Shown here: positions 22,396 through 33,021 of the stretch, in pieces
How the letters are laid out: each line of letters begins with the position of its first letter
Position numbering within the stretch: the stretch's first letter is position 1
DNA from: Halichoerus grypus
Taxonomy: Eukaryota; Chordata; Mammalia; Carnivora; Phocidae
Length of the DNA stretch: 64,000 nucleotides
NCBI RefSeq assembly: GCF_964656455.1
Contig: NC_135712.1
Span: forward strand, 96,262,294-96,326,293
Reading direction: 5' to 3'
Notes under the pieces: model-generated
The model's input: only the letters and a program-made list of their open reading frames with translations
Told to the model about the DNA's origin: nothing
Databases searched by the model: none
Translations under genes and position numbers: made by a program

Positions 22396-23480
22396 AGGCA
22401 AAAAAGCTCAAAAAATAATTTTAAACTCTTAACAACAGTAGCCACAGTTGTGATAATATCCTTATATTCAGATCTATGTAATCCCGTTGGAATTCTTTAA
22501 AGGAGAAAAGACATTACAGTTTAATTTACATAATGTCTGTAAATTAAAAACCACCATTCCATAACCATAGCATGACCATAATGCATTTTCTTGTCAAATA
22601 TTATCAGCAGTTGTTCTCAAGTCTCTTTAGAAACTTACTCAAAATGAAGAACAATAAAGCATGGTCATTTAAAATTAAAAAAAATTCTTTTATAATATTC
22701 CATTTAAAATCAAGCCAGACATTTGTAAGAGATGCCTTAAATGACGATATATCCAGTTTCTAAACTGAGTCCCTATTTACTGAGTCCCTGATTATATACA
22801 GATATTATGCTTTCCCATAAAATTAAAACAAATGACCATCATTCCTTTTTCACAAAGAGATAGAACCTGCTATAGTTGATTTATTTGGCTTGACAGCACA
22901 TGGTTTACCAGTGGGAGGAGAAAACTTTGATCCAGCTCTTTAGAAACCAAGACCAAACAGTTCTGTGAATTTGCTTTTATACACTGAGTTGAATTGGTGT
23001 CTAGCTTATTTCAAGATAAATTTTAGGGCAAAGGATACTGAGCCTAGAGGGTTATTCCTCTTTTCAATTGAAAAGTTGAATCCTCTTGTGGCACTTACAA
23101 AACACAGTGGGTATCCATTAATCACACAAAGAATAGAAATGAAAAATACAAAGACTAATGAAACTTGTGTATACTTTTTGTGAAAATGTTCCTTAATTCC
23201 CTTTACTTTGTGCCTAGGTGAAGACAATTTTCTGATAACCCTTTCGTTTGTCTTAAAACTAAACTGATTTCCATGGGTATGCTGGAGTTTTAACAAGCAA
23301 ATAACTAGCATAAATGACCTAGATCTTTTTTTTTCTTTCTTTAGAAGGATCTGCCTATTTTTAAATTATTGAAAGATGTTAATAGTTTGTCAGTCAATTC
23401 TCTCTGATCTCCATTACCATAAAAACAGAGATCTCTAATTTGCTTTCTTTTCTTTTCTTTCTTTCCTTCCTTTTTTTCGG

Positions 23481-23530
<50 letters not shown>

Positions 23531-24865
23531 TTGGTTCGCTGAACTACAGAAATCGTAGGCCTTCGTGTTTTAGAGTACTTTGCATTTACTCCACATAGTC
23601 TACAGTTTCTTTGCTGATTGGAAGAGCTTTAGGCTTCATAAAAGCTACCAGTTATGTGGAACAAAAAGATAGATATGAAACCTGTTTCAGAGAAGAAAGA
23701 CTACACTTAGAGTAGATGGTAGCACAGGAAAGATAAACGAGGTTAGATCACAGTTGAGATGATCTGAGACATCCTGGTGTTGGGTTGAGAGATGCAGAGA
23801 GGATGTTAAGGGAGCCATGTTAAGGGAAGGAAGATTTCAGGTAGGAGGGACAGATTCAGAGAATTATGTTCCTGAATCCCAGATATAGCTAGAGATAGCT
23901 GGTGTGGATTTTATATTGTCCAAGAAACCCTAATAATGACTTTGAACTCCGGTATACTGAATTCTTATTCTGGATTCCCTTGGTATTCAAGATGTTTCTT
24001 CCTGGGGAGGGGTGGGATTTCCACAGGAGGAAGATTTTCATTCATTACTGACATGTAGTTACAAAATTAGAAGTCCAAAGTGACAAATAGGAGCATTATC
24101 TTGAGTGCTGAGGATACTTTTGGTCACAAGGCAGAGTAAATATATGGGAATGTAACAAGGAAAGAAATCAAGTGTAAAGATTCAGAAATACCTAATAACA
24201 CATTTTCCTTGTGGAATTTGTGAGTTTGTGACTCTATAATTACATTGTCATTAACTTCACCAAGTTTAATTGACCTTAAGGTGCCATGCTTACTCTCAAA
24301 CAGAATGACTACTAAGTTATCTCCATATACCTAGAATCTGCACTATAATATCTATGCACATTATTTCAGAAGATATAAATACTGTACTATAAAGACTTGA
24401 AAAATTAAATCAGAGTTTGAAGTGACCTAACATTTATCAATGGATTACATAAAGAGGCTGATATTTGAGAGACTAGGGGAAAGGACACACTGCCTTTTCA
24501 TTTTCCTAGATTCAAATTCTATCATCATATCAAGTTGGATCATCACAAAGCAAAGTAAATGGACTGTGTTATCTCTGCCCCCCACAGATATGCCTTCACT
24601 GAATTATGATTTAATGTTATGCCCTCAGCTTGGATAACTCAGCTGAAGCTGCCTGAGTCTGATTAGATTGTGCTCTCCCACCGGTATTAAAATAGCAGGT
24701 GGGGCAGAGCCTTATTCTTATGGAATAGAGAGGCTGGGTGCTTAGTGGATTTTTTTGCATACTCAGGGATGCAACAGAAATCTGATCTGGATTCTATAAA
24801 ATGTTCCAGTTAGAACATTGTGAATGTCAGTTTTGTGCCGTGTGTGTGTGTGAAAATACATAGTT
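22396..24865. other. Unassigned DNA with microsatellite
   Basis: No gene or dispersed repeat is recognised. Overlapping frames on both strands at 22,965-23,311 are chance. The stretch contains the (TG)n microsatellite at 23,482-23,528. Confidence 0.5.
23436..23528 (+). repeat. Pyrimidine tract followed by (TG)n microsatellite
   Basis: A CT-rich run (23,436-23,478) leads into 47 bases of uninterrupted TG repeat (23,482-23,528), the longest dinucleotide repeat in the window. Such a tract is likely length-polymorphic. Confidence 0.95.
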
Positions 24866-24882
24866 AAAAAATATTGTCTCTT

Positions 24883-25077
24883 GGGGCTCCTGGGTGGCTA
24901 AGATGGTTAGGCGTCTGCCTTCGGCTCAGGTCATGATCCCAGGGTCCTGGGATCGAGCCCCACATCGGGCTCCTGGCTCAGCGAGGAGCCTGCTTCTCCC
25001 TCTCCCTCTGCCTCTCTCCCTGCTCATGCTCTCTCTCTCTCTCTGTGTGTCTCAAATGAATAAATAAAATCTTTAAA
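24883..25077 (+). mobile_element. Carnivore tRNA-derived SINE
   Basis: Head ggggctcctgggtggctaag, body 'ggtcctgggatcgagcccca', CT stretch and aaataaaatctttaaa tail. A perfect 17-bp TSD, aaaaaatattgtctctt, occurs at 24,866-24,882 and 25,078-25,094, so the copy is young. Confidence 0.96.
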
Positions 25078-25094
25078 AAAAAATATTGTCTCTT

Positions 25095-25695
25095 ACTTTA
25101 CCCTGTGATATTTAATTATTAATACTAATGGTAAAGGCAATAATAATGAAATATTATGTTAGTGGTAATATGAATTATTAGTGTTTACTTATTTTTTAAG
25201 TAGGGCCAATAATCACAATAATAATGATGATGATTATGGCTCTGTGATATAAAATCCATTCTAGACTAAATCAGTAGCTGAATAAGAAAAAATCATTTGT
25301 GACTGGCACTCATTGCACTCATTTCTGAGGAAAAGAGAAAAAAAATAAATGAACATTTCAGAGATCAGCATAAATATACTGGAGGAAGAATTTCAGCTGA
25401 CCTGTTTGTCACTAACATTAAAAAGGAGAACAGAGGGAGAAGGGAAGAATAAAAAGAGAAAAGTAAAAAGAGGAATAGACCTTGTTCTCATAATAGCAAG
25501 AAGCAGACAAATCACCATAAAATCAAAGCCAAAATATTGATAACATGATAAAGTCTGATAAGGGCTTGGAATATACCAACATTGAGATAAAGAGCCTGAC
25601 AAAACTAGAAGTATTATAGCACATGGGTCTTGTTGAATTTTATAGAAAAGACACATGGCAATGGCATTTGTTTCAGGTTGTTAGACTGTCATTTA
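25095..25695. other. Unassigned AT-rich DNA
   Basis: The overlapping frames at 25,349-25,656 are low-complexity translations of purine-rich sequence. No gene or named repeat is visible. Confidence 0.55.
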
Positions 25696-25900
25696 CAGTG
25701 TGTCTCAAAATTTGGCATTCAAGAGTCATATGGAGAAACATTTTTAGAAGTACATTCATTCCTCCCCTCCTCCTCCCTAACCCACCCCCACTTAAGAAAT
25801 AGAGAAAGAGATTTAGTACCTCTGGAGTAGAGCCTCTCAGTGCCTGTACTTTAAATACCACACTCAGATCATTGGGTTGTAGATGGTTTGAGAAATGCTC
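25696..25900 (+). mobile_element. MER5-like nonautonomous hAT DNA transposon
   Basis: The ends resemble the MER5/Charlie terminal inverted repeats: cagtgtgtctcaaaatttgg at the left, ggtttgagaaatgctc at the right. The roughly 205-bp length also fits. The interior is diverged. No transposase. Confidence 0.5.
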
Positions 25901-26099
25901 ATTTTCATCTTGTGTTAGGTATATAGATGTATTTAAACATTTCCAATGATTCTAAAAGAAAACATAAATGCTATATTGTATGTAAAGAAATTTGAAACAC
26001 GTTTTTAGATTTTTTTTTTTTTTTGAAGTGACCTAATGCTATGTTTCTAGGAGCAAAGATTAGAACTAAAGAGACCTATATGGGGGCCTTGCTTCTAGA

Positions 26100-26275
26100 A
26101 TGTTCTGGTCACATGATCCTAAGTACATCACTTACACTACTTGAGCCCTAGTTTCCATTTTCTGAAATGGGGAGACTAATGTTCAGTGTATAATATAGTT
26201 GTGAGAATTAAAGGAGAGAAGAAATGGAAATCACTAAGCACAGACCTTGGCATAGTTTTAGCATTGTTTGCTTCT
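26100..26275 (-). repeat. MIR SINE, minus strand
   Basis: 'aagtacatcacttacactac', 'cctagtttccattttctgaa' and 'gttgtgagaattaaaggaga' match the inverted MIR order ('aagtcacttaacctctctg', 'cagtttcctcatctgtaaa', 'gttgtgaggattaaatgag'). Confidence 0.7.
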
Positions 26276-27379
26276 GCGTATTTATCCTGATTATTCTATT
26301 TGGCATTATCTCAAAATTGTAAATCACTTCAAATATTTTTCAGTAGGTAATAAATTATTAAAAGTGTGTTAGATAGCTATGGAATTTTTAAATGATAATT
26401 ATTCAGTGAGGACACAGCCAAATTCAATTTTAAATATTAAAAAAATCTATATGCAGTTGAAATTATTCAAAACTAAGATAATGCAGAAAATGCTTTATAG
26501 TACCTATTTTAAAATCATGTATCACATATTTACCCAAATTAAAATAGCTATAAAATAATTGTACTTTGAAAAATATTTCTGGAAGGATAAGGGTTTTGAA
26601 ACAGTTGAATTTTCATGGAAGTAAACAAAATGAAATGCAAAACACGGTCCTAGTGGAACTAGGCCATTAACAGGAAAAAATAAAATTGATGTGCATGGAC
26701 AAAGATCATCATGGTCATGAAATTGTATCATGTTTGTAGAAATTATGTTCCAAGGTCAGTATAATTACCACTTTGAAAAACAACAAAAAGAACACAAAGA
26801 TGTTGCTACATTTGGACATCATTAATACTTCAACCCACATTGACAGGACTCCATCAAGAAATTTCTGGATATTGAAATAGATTATAAACATTTTGTCATG
26901 CAAGATGATCGCTCTAAGGTGACATTAAGAGTGTTGTTAATTTGGCATTAAGTGTGATGTTTCATCAGAATTCTGACAACTTTTTCACTCTTTATTAGAT
27001 TAATAGACTCATGGGCATTAGAGTATTAGTAGAAACCTCAGAGTATTGTTGCACAGAATGGAACATTTGAGGAAAAAACTTAGAATTCTGTTACTGCTTT
27101 TAGCACAAATTTAACATTAGCTTGCTTCTAACATCCAAGCAAAGTTTAGCTCTCACCTCTCATCTCTTCAACAAGAATGGTGTGAAAGAGGGAGATTGTC
27201 TTCCTCTCATCCGGCCAACTTGAAGAAACTTAAGAAGGTAACTTTCTCCACTAGGGGTCATCATTAGTCCACATGGTACCTTTGTGAGGGTTAGAAAAGG
27301 GTGACCCTTCTTCCAAACAGTTGCCTCATGAGCCAGCACTCAAAGTTTAGCAAGTAGGGTACAGGCTAGAATTCAGTCT
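26276..27379. other. Unassigned AT-rich DNA
   Basis: Frames at 26,522-26,731 and 26,715-26,903 (minus) have no recognisable content. No repeat called. Confidence 0.5.
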
Positions 27380-27720
27380 GTCTTTTCCCTTTGTTGAGGT
27401 ACTTTTGCAGAGAGAACAACCTGGACCTGCCCAGTCTGGGAGCCCCTACGGCGAGTGTCATTGATCAGATTTTCCTGCTACAGAGTGACTGTGATGGGTC
27501 TGGGCACTGGTATTTCCTCAGGGTGTAGGGTAACCCAGGTGCATGCTGGCAGAGCAGAGTCCCTCTTGGACCTGACTTTCGACAGGCTTCCCACTGCACA
27601 GCTGCCAACGTCCACAGCTGCCTTGGCTGTGCATCTGGCAAAATTCTGTGTTGGGAGATCAAAGCTATGGATCCATGCCAGCTGGAGGACCATTTTTCAA
27701 GGATAAAAATGTCCAAAGCT
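27380..27720. other. GC-rich island of unknown origin
   Basis: GC content rises sharply against the AT-rich flanks, and several frames stay open at once: plus 27,455-27,706 and minus 27,465-27,716 and 27,478-27,693. One plus frame running from about 27,360 to 27,790 has a single in-frame stop near 27,526 and a Cys-containing translation (AANVHSCLGCASGKILC). It could be a decayed retrocopy exon, an internal fragment of an old endogenous retrovirus, or GC-rich chance. I do not recognise a protein. Confidence 0.3.
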
Positions 27721-27959
27721 CATGAATATAGGCAACTTCCAGGCAGGCAAAAAAGCATAGGTTTATGGCTAGAAATTTTGGGTTCAGTTTCCTCCCGACT
27801 ATAACTACTAATTGAGATAGCTTAAATTTTTGTTTTTGTCTACATTTAGTATTAACTTGCTAGTTAATGCTGACAATTTGCATGAAAATACTAGATAAGA
27901 AGGATCTCAGTGAGTTCTAGATAAGTGTTTCAGTATTAAGATTGAACTACACAAAAGTT

Positions 27960-28456
27960 TTCTATCCGTGCAGGCCAAGGACCGAAGAGGGTGGCCTGTA
28001 CAGTAGAGTGGATTCAGTAAGTCAAGGCTATGCAAACCCTGCACATTCCAAAGAAAGGACTGGCCCATGGTCAGGTCCTGAGAGAGGATCTCTAAACTTT
28101 TGGAATATGTTTGATAAGAGTGTATTTGAAATCCTGGGATCCTTGGGCCATTTCAGAGAGTTGATGCTAACAGTGTGATTTATGAGGAGTCCTTGGGCCA
28201 CTTTGTATCAGTTTGGGCTCTGGAGGGGCTAGAGATAAAGTCAGAAAAGTCAGTGCTCCATGCCTGCATCGTCAGACCCCTCCCCCAACTAAAAATGCTG
28301 GAGATCAAGACTCAGATGAACTTTCCTGGCCGGTAATACTCTGTAGGTTGCACATTATTGATAAGAGAATTAAGTGCTGTCAATATAAATCCAGTAGGAG
28401 AGGACAACTGGAAGCTTGTGCCTAGTCTCTCCTGGACTCTGCTCTGTGCACCTTTT
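27960..28456 (+). mobile_element. LTR-like repeat, left part (interrupted by L1)
   Basis: The segment leading up to the L1 TSD joins, across the insertion, to 'aatctgtatgctttctctgc', 'aataaaccataatcatgagt' and 'cttgtgagtccttccagcaa'. This arrangement (poly(A) signal aataaa followed by a short R/U5-like end) is that of a mammalian LTR, and I recall this sequence as a dispersed LTR-class repeat without being able to name the family. The left boundary is uncertain. Confidence 0.45.
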
Positions 28457-28471
28457 ACTTTTGCTGATTTT

Positions 28472-28937
28472 TTTTTTAATTTTTTTATTGTTATGTTAAT
28501 CCCCATACATTACATCATTAGTTTTAGATATAGTGTTCCATGATTCATTGTTTGTGCATAACACCCAGTGCTCCATGCAGAACGTGCCCTCCTCAAAACC
28601 CATCACCAGGCTAACCCATCCTCCCAACCCCCTCCCCTCTAGAACCCTCAGTTTGTTTTTCAGAGTCCATCATCTCTCATGGTTCGTCTCCCCCTCTGAT
28701 TTCCCCCCCTTCATTCTTCCCCTCCTGCTACATTCTTCTTCTTCTTTTCTTCTTTCTTAACATATGTTGCATTATTTGTTTCAGAGGTACAGATCTGAGA
28801 TTCAACAGTCTTGCACAATTCACAGCGCTTACCAGAACACATACCCTCCCCAGTGTCCATCACCCAGTCACCCCATCCCTCCCACCCCACCCCCCACTCC
28901 AGCAAACCTCAGTTTGTTTCCTGAGATTAAGAATTCC
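28472..28937 (-). other. L1 3' UTR with G-rich tract and poly(A) signal
   Basis: The region follows the ORF2 stop. It contains a G-rich tract (C-rich on the plus strand at 28,872-28,897), a second C-rich stretch at 28,620-28,638, an internal A-tract degenerated into (TTC)-like sequence at about 28,735-28,760, and a poly(A) signal (tttatt on plus, 28,484-28,489) close to the tail. Confidence 0.88.
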
Positions 28938-30842
28938 TCATATCAGTGAGGTCATATGATATATGTCTTTCTCTGTTTGACTTATTTCGCTCAGCATAAT
29001 ACCCTCCAGTTCCATCCACGTCGTTGCAAATGGCAAGATCTCATTCCTTTTGATGGCTGCATAATATTCCATTGTATATATATACCACATCTTCTTTATC
29101 CATTCATCTGTTGATGGACATCTTGGCTCTTTCCACAGTTTGGCTATTGTGGACATTGCTGCTAAAAATATCAGGGTGCACATAGCCTTTCGGGTCCCTA
29201 CTTTTGTATCTTTGGGGTAAATACCCAGGAGTGCAATTGCTGGATCATATGGTAGCTCTATTTTCAACTTTTTGAGGAACCTCCATACTGTTTTCCAGAG
29301 TGGCTGCACCAGCTTGCATTCCCACCAACAGTGTAGGAGGGTTCCCCTTTCTCCACATCCCCGCCAACATCTGTCATTTCCTGACTTGTTAATTTTAGCC
29401 ATTCTGACTGGTGTGAGGTGGTATCTCATTGAGGTTTTGATTTGGATTTCTCTGATGCCGAGCGATATTGAACACTTTTTCATGTGTCTGTTGGCCGTTT
29501 GGATGTCTTCTTTGGAAAAATGTCTGTTCATGTCTTCTGCCCATTTCTTGATTGGATTCTTTGTTCTTTTGGTGTTGAGTTTGATGAGTTCTTTATAGAT
29601 TTTGGATACTAGCCCTTTATCTGATATGTCATTTGCAAATATCTTCTCCCATTCTGTCAGTTGTCTTTTGGTTTTGTTGACTGTTTCCTTTGCTTTGCAA
29701 AAGCTTTTTATCTTGATGAAGTCCCAAGAGTTCATTTTTGCCCTTGCTTCCCTTGCCTTTGGCGATGTTTCTAGGAAGAAGTTGCTGCGGCTGAGGTCGA
29801 AGAGGTTGCTGCCTGTGTTCTCCTTTAGGATTTTGATGGACTCCTGTCTCACATTGAGGTCTTTCAACCATTTGGAGTCTATTTTTGTGTGTGGTGTAAG
29901 GAAATGGTCCAGTTTCATTCTTCTGCATGTGGCTGTCCAATTTTCCCAACACCATTTGTTGAAGAGACTGTCTTTTTTCCATTGGACATTCTTTCCTGCT
30001 TTGTCAAAGATTAGTTGACCATATAGTTGAGGGTCCATTTCTGGGCTCTCTATTCTGTTCCATTGATCTATGTGTCTGTTTTTGTGCCAGTACCATACTG
30101 TCTTGATGATGACAGCTTTGTAGTAGAGCTGGAAGTCCGGAATTGTGATGCCGCCAGCTTTGCTTTTCTTTTTCAACATTCCTCTGGCTATGCGGGGTCT
30201 TTCCTGGTTCCATACAAATTTTAGGATTATTTGTTCCATTTCTTTGAAGAAAGTGGATGGTATTTTGATGGGGATTGCATTGAATGTGTAGATTGCTCTA
30301 GGTAGGATTGACATCTTCACAATATTTGTTCTTCCAATCCATGAGCATGGAACGTTTTTCCATTTCTTTGTGTCTTCCTCAATTTCTTTCATGAGTATTT
30401 TATAGTTTTCTGAGTACAGATCCTTTGCCTCTTTGGTTAGATTTATTCCTAGGTATCTTATGGTTTTGGGTGCAATTGTAAATGGGATCGACTCCTTAAT
30501 TTCTCTTTCTTCTGACTTGTTGTTGGTGTATAGGAATGCCACTGACTTCTGTGCATTGATTTTATATCCTGCCACTTGACTGAATTCCTGTATGAGTTCT
30601 AGCAGTTTTGGGGTGGAGTCTTTGGGATTTTCCACATAAAGTATCATATCATCTGCAAAGAGTGAGAGTTTGACTTCTTCTTTGCCAATTTGGATGCCTT
30701 TGATTTCTTTTTGTTGTCTGATTGCTGTGGCTAGGACTTCCAATACTATGTTGAATAGCAGTGGTGATAGTGGACATCCCTGCCGCGTTCCTGACCTTAG
30801 GGGGAAACTGAGAGCTTTCCCTAACATGGGAGCAGGGTACAT
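28938..30842 (-). pseudogene. L1 ORF2, C-terminal part of reverse transcriptase to end
   Basis: This frame of 634 codons is the C-terminal half of ORF2p. It carries [18 protein letters not shown] (residues 14-31), the catalytic FADD box (62-65; human-type L1 also has FADD), the thumb region, and the cysteine-rich domain with C492, C496, H504 and C509 (CX3CX7HX4C). It ends in a tail-like IYHMTSLI at the usual ORF2 stop. Its first residues come from scar sequence, not from the family, and the ATG at 30,842 is probably not a real start. It lies in a different frame from the RT N-terminal part upstream, so it could only be made as part of full ORF2p if the frame were continuous, which it is not. 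Confidence 0.93.
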
Positions 30843-30857
30843 AGAGGTATGTACCCT
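30834..30857. repeat. Perfect inverted repeat at ORF2 deletion scar
   Basis: Arms agggtacata (30,834-30,843) and tatgtaccct (30,848-30,857) are exact complements around a 4-base loop. The hairpin lies where the RT coding text between GIEGTYL and PLRSGTRQG is shorter than expected and leaves frame, so it looks like a template-switch or foldback product at a deletion. Confidence 0.85.
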
Positions 30858-31713
30858 CTATCCCTATACTCTGAAGAGTTTTGATCAAGAAAGGATGCTG
30901 TATTTTGTCAAATGCTTTTTCTGCATCTATTGAGAGGATCATATGATTCTTGTTCTTTCTTTTGTTAATGTATTGTATCACGTTGATTGATTTGCGGATG
31001 TTGAACCAACCTTGCAGCCCAGGGATAAATCCGACTTGGTCGTGGTGAATAATCCTTTTAATGTACTGTTGGATCCTATTGGCTAGTATTTTGGTGAGAA
31101 TTTTTGCATCCATGTTCATCAGGGATATTGGTCTGTAATTCTCCTTTTTGATGGGGTCTTTGTCTGGTTTTGGGATCAAGGTAATGCTGGCCTCATAAAA
31201 TGAGTTTGGAAGTTTTCCTTCCATCTCTATTTTTTTTTTTTTTAAAGATTTTATTTATTTATTTAATTGACAGAGAGAGAGAGAGAGACAGCGAGAGAGG
31301 GAACACAAGCAGGGGGAGTGGGAGAGGGAGAAGCAGGCTTCCCGCAGAGCAGGGAGCCCGATGCGGGCCTCGATCCCAGGACCCTGGGATCATGACCTGA
31401 GCCGAAGGCAGTCGCTTAACCGACTGAGCCACCCAGGCGCCCCCCATCTCTATTTTTTGGAACAGTTTCAGAAGAATAGGTATTAATTCTTCTTTAAATG
31501 TTTGGTAGAATTCCCCTGGGAAGCCATCTGGCCCTGGGCTTTTGTGTTTTGGGAGTTTTTTGATGACTGCTTCTATTTCCTTAGTGGTTATAGGTCTGTT
31601 CAGGTTTTCTATTTCTTCCTGGTTCAGTTTTGGTAGTTGATACATCTCTAGGAATGCATCCATTACTTCCAGGTTATCTAATTTGCTGGCATAGAGTTGC
31701 TCATAATATGTTC
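30843..31713 (-). pseudogene. L1 ORF2, linker and N-terminal reverse transcriptase, split by SINE
   Basis: Two open pieces belong to one original frame. The piece right of the SINE (to 31,663) reads [20 protein letters not shown] and then [14 protein letters not shown], the start of the RT domain, and runs off into SINE sequence after LFQKIEM. The piece left of the SINE begins [20 protein letters not shown], passes the fingers region, and contains the motif A aspartate in [17 protein letters not shown]. With the SINE and one TSD copy ignored, the two pieces abut. The frame is lost again at the scar near 30,845. Coordinates include the SINE at 31,236-31,443. Confidence 0.92.
31236..31443 (-). 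mobile_element. Carnivore tRNA-derived SINE nested in L1 ORF2
   Basis: Inverted tail 'aaagattttatttatttatt', 'gggaacacaagcagggggag' variant block, 'gcctcgatcccaggaccctg' body and 'accgactgagccacccaggc' head. Perfect 15-bp TSD ccatctctatttttt at 31,221-31,235 and 31,444-31,458. It interrupts the reverse transcriptase coding region, so it arrived after the L1. Confidence 0.97.
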
Positions 31714-32940
31714 TTATAATTGTATTTCTTTGGTGTTGGTTGTGATTTCTCCTCTTTCATTCATGATTTTGTTGATTTGGGTCATTTCTCTTTTCTTTTT
31801 GATAAGTCTGGCCAGGGGCTTATCAATCTTGTTAATTCTTTCAAAGAACCAGCTCCTAGTTTCGTTGATCTGTTCTACTGTTCTTTTGGTTTCTATTTCA
31901 TTGATTTCTGCTCTGATCTTTCTTATTTCTCTTCTCCTGCTGGGTTTAGGCTTTATTTGCTGTTCTTTCTCCAGCTCCTTTAGGTGTAGGGTTAGGTTGT
32001 GTACTTGAGACCTTTCTTGTTTCTTGAGAAAGGCTTGTATTGCTATATACTTTCCTCTTAGGACTGCCTTTGCTGTATCCCAAAGATTTTGAATAGTTGT
32101 GTTTTCATTTTCATTGGTTTCCATGAATTTTTTTAATTCTTCTTTAATTTCCTGGTTGACCCATTCATTCTTCAGTAGGATGCTCTTTAGCCTCCATGTA
32201 TTTGAGTTCTTTCCGACTTTCCTCTTGTGATTGAGTTCTAGTTTCAAAGCATTGTGGTCTGAAAATAGGCAGGGGATGATCCCAATCTTCTGGTACCGGT
32301 TGAGACCTGATTTATGACCTAGGATGTGATCTATTCTGGAGAATGTTCCATGGGCACTAGAGAAGAATGTGTATTCCGTTGCTTTGGGATGGAATGTTCT
32401 GAATATGTCTGTGAAGTCCATTTGGTCCAGTGTGTCATTTAAAGTCTTTATTTCCTTGTTGATCTTTTGCTTAGACGATCTGTCCATTTCAGTGAGGGGG
32501 GTGTTAAAGTCCCCCACTATTATTGTATTGTTGTTGATGTGTTTCTTTGCTTTTGTTATTAATTGCCTTATATAATTGGCTGCTCCCATGTTAGGGGCAT
32601 AGATATTTACAATTGTTAGATCTTCTTGTTGGATAGACCCTTTAAGTAGGATATAGTGTCCTTCCTCATCTCTTATTACAGTCTTTGGTTTAAAATCTAA
32701 TTTGTCTGATATAAGGATTGCCACCCCAGCTTTCTTTTGGTGTCCATTAGCATGGTAAATGGTTTTCCACCCCCTCTCTTTCAATCTGGGGGTGTCTTTG
32801 GGTCTAAAATGAGTCTCTTGCAGACAGCATATCGATGGGTCTTGTTTTTTAATCCAATCTGATAGCCTGTGTCTTTTGATTGGGGCATTTAGCCCATTTA
32901 CATTCAGGGTAACTATTGAAAGATAGGAATTTAGTGCCAT
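31714..32940 (-). pseudogene. L1 ORF2, endonuclease domain and linker
   Basis: The ORF2 start (ATG at 32,940) opens a frame of 408 codons. Residues 1-235 form an APE-type endonuclease that nicks target DNA to prime reverse transcription. All landmark residues are present: N13 in TLNVNGLN, E42 in CLQETHF, Y114 in VNIYAP, D144 and N146 in VGDFN, D204 in SRIDHILG, and D228-H229 in FSDHN. These sit one residue earlier than the human L1 numbering. The following linker is rich in Lys, Glu and Arg. A stop at 31,714 cuts the frame after TTNTKEIQL; the next family text is in another frame, so a small indel broke ORF2 here. The truncated product would be an endonuclease without reverse transcriptase. 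Confidence 0.94.
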
Positions 32941-33021
32941 TGTATTGCCTGTAAAGTGACTGTTACTGTATATTGTTTGTGTTCCTTTCTGGTCTATGTT
33001 GCTTTTAGGCTCTCTCTTTGC

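Noticed and set aside
29272..30933. Plus-strand frames of 65-138 codons across the L1
   Set aside because: They are antisense shadows of the L1 ORF2 frames, which carry the family motifs on the minus strand.
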